Both the position numbers and the translations under genes were made by a program. Under the pieces are notes generated by a model, which saw only the letters and a program-made list of their open reading frames with translations, searched no databases and was not told where the DNA came from. From the NCBI GenBank assembly GCA_029784595.1, contig JAJETZ010000002.1:203491-267490 (forward strand): a DNA stretch of 64,000 bases. The letters are read 5' to 3'. Positions 60,936 to 64,000 of this stretch are shown one piece after another. The stretch's first letter is position 1. Each line of letters opens with the position of its first letter. The DNA comes from Wolbachia endosymbiont of Meromenopon meropis. GTDB lineage: Bacteria; Pseudomonadota; Alphaproteobacteria; Rickettsiales; Anaplasmataceae.

Positions 60936-62315
60936 ATGCGCAAAATATTAATAAGAAGTAACAAAAATCCTTTAATTGGAAAAATTAAAATTAATGGTTC
61001 AAAAAATGCTATTCTGCCAATAACGGCAGCAAGTGTGCTTAGCGATTCTTTAGTAACTTTACATAACGTACCTGATCTGATTGATGTACATCTTATGTCA
61101 GAACTACTCAAAAGTCTTGGTGCAAAAGTGAATTTTATACATAATAAAAATTATAAGGTAAATCATACTTTAGAAATTAACTGTAGCAATATTAATAATC
61201 ATGTAATTCTACATGAAACTGCAAATAAACTGCGGGCGTCTTTTTTATTATTAGGTCCAATACTTAGCAGATTCAGTAAAGCTAGAATAGCATTTCCTGG
61301 TGGATGTAATATTGGAAAACGACCTATTGACATACATATTAAAGCATTAGAAAAAATGGGAGCTAAAATTGAGATTAATGATAATAGTATAATTGCAATA
61401 GTAAAAGAAAAGTTGAAAGGGAGAGAAATTACATTTGAAAAAGTAAGTGTTGGTGCAACTGAGAATATAATAATGGCAGCTATATTTGCAGAAGGAATGA
61501 CGGTAATAAATAATGCTGCAATAGAGCCAGAAGTTTTGGATTTAATAAATTTCTTAAAGAAAATGGGTGCTGATATTAATTTTTATGATAATAAAATGAA
61601 TCTTCTTGATATTACTTCGGTGTACAATACTAAAATTTATGATGAATCCAAATATGACACTACTTTTATGACAAGAAATTTTGGAAGAGGCATTATAGCA
61701 ATAAAAGGGGTTTCCACATTATATGGATGTGTTCATAGAATAATATCAGATCGTATAGAAGCAGGTACATATGCATTATCCGCTATAATCACTGGTGGTA
61801 AACTGATATTGGAAGAAGTAGATATTTCTGATATCAGGTGTATTGCTGATGAATTAGAATCTATAGGAGCTGTAATTGAATTGTGTGATAAAGGTATTGT
61901 CGTTTCTAGAGAAAAAAATTACTCTATTAAGTCTACTAACGTTGCAACAGATTCATATCCTAACTTTCCTAGCGACATGCAGCCACAACTAATGTCCGCA
62001 ATGTGCATTGCTGACGGAATGTCGGTAGTTGAAGAAAATATTTTTGAAAAAAGGTTTACACATGTGGATGAATTGAGAAAATTGGGTGCTGATATTAAAA
62101 TCGAGAAAAATAAAGCTATTATAAATGGGGTAAAAAGATTGTTTGGAACTAATCTGCATGCTACTGATTTAAGATCGACAGCAGCTTTAGTACTTGCTTC
62201 TCTGGTTGCAAACGGTGAAACTATAATAAATGATTCGTATCATTTATTGAGAGGATATGAAGCAATGCACGAAAAATTAAATTTGTGTGGAGCTGATATT
62301 TCTATTTTGGACTAA
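60936..62315 (+). CDS. murA: UDP-N-acetylglucosamine 1-carboxyvinyltransferase
   Basis: MurA transfers enolpyruvate from PEP to UDP-GlcNAc, the first committed step of peptidoglycan synthesis. The 459-residue protein has [11 protein letters not shown] with K23-N24, [11 protein letters not shown], the catalytic C124 in [14 protein letters not shown], and later [13 protein letters not shown] and the [13 protein letters not shown] block. The fosfomycin-sensitive Cys is present. It is some 30-40 residues longer than the usual 420, with extra residues around 130-260. It is followed after 11 nt by thyX. Confidence 0.95.
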   Translation: MRKILIRSNKNPLIGKIKINGSKNAILPITAASVLSDSLVTLHNVPDLIDVHLMSELLKSLGAKVNFIHNKNYKVNHTLEINCSNINNHVILHETANKLRASFLLLGPILSRFSKARIAFPGGCNIGKRPIDIHIKALEKMGAKIEINDNSIIAIVKEKLKGREITFEKVSVGATENIIMAAIFAEGMTVINNAAIEPEVLDLINFLKKMGADINFYDNKMNLLDITSVYNTKIYDESKYDTTFMTRNFGRGIIAIKGVSTLYGCVHRIISDRIEAGTYALSAIITGGKLILEEVDISDIRCIADELESIGAVIELCDKGIVVSREKNYSIKSTNVATDSYPNFPSDMQPQLMSAMCIADGMSVVEENIFEKRFTHVDELRKLGADIKIEKNKAIINGVKRLFGTNLHATDLRSTAALVLASLVANGETIINDSYHLLRGYEAMHEKLNLCGADISILD

Positions 62316-62326
62316 GGATATTTTTT

Positions 62327-63196
62327 ATGAATGAGAGTAGTTATTCAACTAAGAGAATTACAGTAAAAGAAATAGATGAAATTTTATATAAAGAACATAA
62401 GGTATTAAATCATGGGTTTATTAGAGTAATAGATTATATTGGTTCTGATAGTGCTATAGTTCAAGCCGCTCGCGTTTCTTATGGAAGGGGAACAAAGCAG
62501 ATAAATCAGGATGAGGCACTTATAAAGTATTTAATGATGCATAATCATACATCTCCATTTGAGATGTGTGAAATTAAATTTCACTTAAAACTTCCAATTT
62601 TCGTTGCAAGACAATGGATAAGACATAGAACTGCAAACGTGAATGAGTATTCAGGAAGATACTCAATACTTGACAATGAATTTTATGTACCAAAGCTAGA
62701 ACAAGTTGCAAAACAATCTAATGATAATAAACAGGGTAGTGGTGAGGCTTTTGATTTATCTTCATCGAAAGAAATAATTGACTCTTTGATCAATGATTCT
62801 AATTTAGTATATTCCCATTATCTGAAATTTATTCAGAAGGGACTTGCAAGAGAAATTGCTAGAACTAATTTAATGCTTAATTATTACACGCAATTTTATT
62901 GGAAAATAGATTTGCATAATCTTTTCCATTTTTTAAAACTTAGAGTTGACAAAAATGCTCAATATGAAATTAGAGTCTATGCAGAAGTTATTCTAAATAT
63001 AATAAAGAAGTGGGTTCCGATAGCATATAGCGCTTTTGTTGAATATTGTCTAGAATCAGTTTGTATTTCAAAAACTGGCATAGAAGTAATTCGTAAATTA
63101 GTTAAGGGAGAAAATATTACCAGAAAGGAAAGTAGAATTAGTAAGAGGGAATGGGATAAGTTAATGTCGATACTTGATAAAAAACTTTCAAAATAA
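62327..63196 (+). CDS. thyX: FAD-dependent thymidylate synthase ThyX
   Basis: ThyX methylates dUMP to dTMP using methylenetetrahydrofolate and FAD/NADPH. The 289-residue protein has the ThyX motif [11 protein letters not shown] (99-109, RHRX7S), [19 protein letters not shown] before it, and the [19 protein letters not shown] and [10 protein letters not shown] segments. It is on the long side for the family, with a variable C-terminal tail ([15 protein letters not shown]). Cotranscribed with murA (11-nt gap). Confidence 0.96.
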   Translation: MNESSYSTKRITVKEIDEILYKEHKVLNHGFIRVIDYIGSDSAIVQAARVSYGRGTKQINQDEALIKYLMMHNHTSPFEMCEIKFHLKLPIFVARQWIRHRTANVNEYSGRYSILDNEFYVPKLEQVAKQSNDNKQGSGEAFDLSSSKEIIDSLINDSNLVYSHYLKFIQKGLAREIARTNLMLNYYTQFYWKIDLHNLFHFLKLRVDKNAQYEIRVYAEVILNIIKKWVPIAYSAFVEYCLESVCISKTGIEVIRKLVKGENITRKESRISKREWDKLMSILDKKLSK

Positions 63197-63250
63197 TGAG
63201 ATTTATCAAAAATTTACTTTTGCATAATAGATGTTTATAAATTTTATTTA

Positions 63251-63280
63251 TGTCAAACTGCTGTTGACGTTTTTGCTTTG
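63251..63280 (+). terminator. Rho-independent terminator of murA-thyX
   Basis: GTCAA (63252-63256), loop ACTGCTG, TTGAC (63264-63268) is followed by G and TTTTTGCTTTGTTTTT. It lies about 55 nt after the thyX stop, and downstream guaA is in the opposite direction. Confidence 0.5.
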
Positions 63281-63475
63281 TTTTTAGAGATATTATTGAG
63301 ATTTAATAAAAACAGATTAATGTTAATGATTCTGCTATAGAATTTTTCTATTTAAAATGAAAATAGCTTCCGTTTAATGCTGTAAAAAGTGTCAAAAGGT
63401 CTGTGTGTTTTTATAATTCTATAAGCTATGAGGAACAAGATTTGAGTGTTTATAAGTTTCTTCTTGTTATTATTT

Positions 63476-64000
63476 TTATTCCCATTCAATGGTTGCTGGT
63501 GGTTTGGAAGTTAAATCATATACAATTCTATTTACTCTGGAAATATTATTGACAATGGCATTGCCAACATCTTGAAGAAAATTCCAAAATATTAACGAAT
63601 ATTGGTTTTTATTTTCAAATGGAAACGCATCAGCAGTCATGCCGTCAGAAGATGTTACAGCCCTCAAAGCACAAACATATTCATATGTGCGATTATCTCC
63701 CATAACTCCCACAGTTTTTATTGGTAATAGTATAGCAAAAGCCTGCCATATTTTACTATATAAATCATAATCTTTCATTTTATTAATATAGATTTCATCT
63801 ATATCTTGTAATATTTGCAGCCTTTCCTTATTCACTTCGCCTATAATCCTTACTGCAAGTCCAGATCCAGGAAATGGGTGCTGAAATATTATTTCATCTG
63901 AAAGACCAATTTCTTTTCCAAGTAACCTTACCTCATCTTTAAATAGATAACGTAAAGGTTCTACCAATTTTAAATTCATTCTTTCTGGTAAACCTCCAAC
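63476..64000 (-). CDS. guaA: GMP synthase, C-terminal part (cut by window end)
   Basis: GuaA aminates XMP to GMP with glutamine. The frame is open to the window end, where it reads [20 protein letters not shown], the conserved segment before the dimerisation domain, so the N-terminal amidotransferase and ATP-pyrophosphatase parts lie beyond position 64000. Present are [33 protein letters not shown] and the C-terminal [13 protein letters not shown] ending. Codons after M at 63979 are coding, so the gene does not start there. Confidence 0.97.
   Translation of the reverse strand, partial: VGGLPERMNLKLVEPLRYLFKDEVRLLGKEIGLSDEIIFQHPFPGSGLAVRIIGEVNKERLQILQDIDEIYINKMKDYDLYSKIWQAFAILLPIKTVGVMGDNRTYEYVCALRAVTSSDGMTADAFPFENKNQYSLIFWNFLQDVGNAIVNNISRVNRIVYDLTSKPPATIEWE

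Noticed and set aside
1..64000. CRISPR array, insertion sequence, prophage, rRNA operon or outer-membrane map1-type gene cluster
   Set aside because: None seen: no regularly spaced repeats, no transposase or phage genes, no rRNA sequence and no surface-protein family genes.

Overview
The window looks like chromosome of an obligate intracellular alphaproteobacterium of the family Anaplasmataceae. The best fit is Ehrlichia, and most likely Ehrlichia ruminantium. This rests on strong AT-richness, on gene types characteristic of the order (a solitary VirB8 paralogue, a ChpT-like phosphotransferase, COQ9, an NDUFA9-like protein, the split isc cluster), and on very long non-coding gaps. By my count real genes cover only about 60% of the 64 kb. 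The species call is an inference from these features and was not checked by any search.

Layout: 1-7.4 kb holds a complex-I-assembly-type dehydrogenase (cut by the window start), tRNA-Glu, a fdx/hypothetical/ccmH run on the minus strand, murD-COQ9 on the plus strand, and rsmD. From 7.4 to 15.0 kb is a gene desert holding one orphan basic membrane protein and several clusters of hairpins. From 15.0 to 20.6 kb are gltA, rpsT, plsC, a possible 57-residue membrane peptide and an AI-2E/PerM-type permease. From 21.2 to 26.2 kb are lepB, the Fe-S cluster iscU-iscA-hscB-hscA on the minus strand, and ftsY divergent from it. From 27.9 to 34.8 kb are a quinone oxidoreductase, tRNA-Pro, nuoH-nuoG and a small conserved-looking protein. 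From 37.8 to 43.2 kb are trpS, grpE, a polyprenyl synthase, rpsP and tpiA. From 44.0 to 52.1 kb are virB8-2, holB, tsaC, map, purQ-pstA and rplS-trmD, all on the minus strand. From 52.1 to 64 kb are purC, purM, a frameshifted chpT, a CorC/TlyC protein, a frameshifted hemE, a hypothetical protein, ftsI, ispH, murA, thyX and the 3' part of guaA.

The genes are nearly all core housekeeping: purine synthesis (purC, purM, purQ, guaA), dTMP synthesis (thyX), respiration (nuoG, nuoH, gltA, COQ9, polyprenyl synthase, ccmH), Fe-S assembly, haem, isoprenoids (ispH), translation, and a retained peptidoglycan branch (murA, murD, ftsI). Virulence-linked content is limited to virB8-2 and the CckA-ChpT-CtrA relay component. 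I see no insertion sequence, prophage, CRISPR array or rRNA.

The points most worth a second look are: two genes (chpT and hemE) each broken by one base in a poly-A tract of 10-11 nt although the rest of each gene is intact; a perfect 24-bp inverted repeat between iscU and ftsY; two structured intergenic stretches that may encode unannotated RNAs (around 13.6-13.8 kb and 20.7-21.06 kb); and an orphan membrane protein inside the gene desert.
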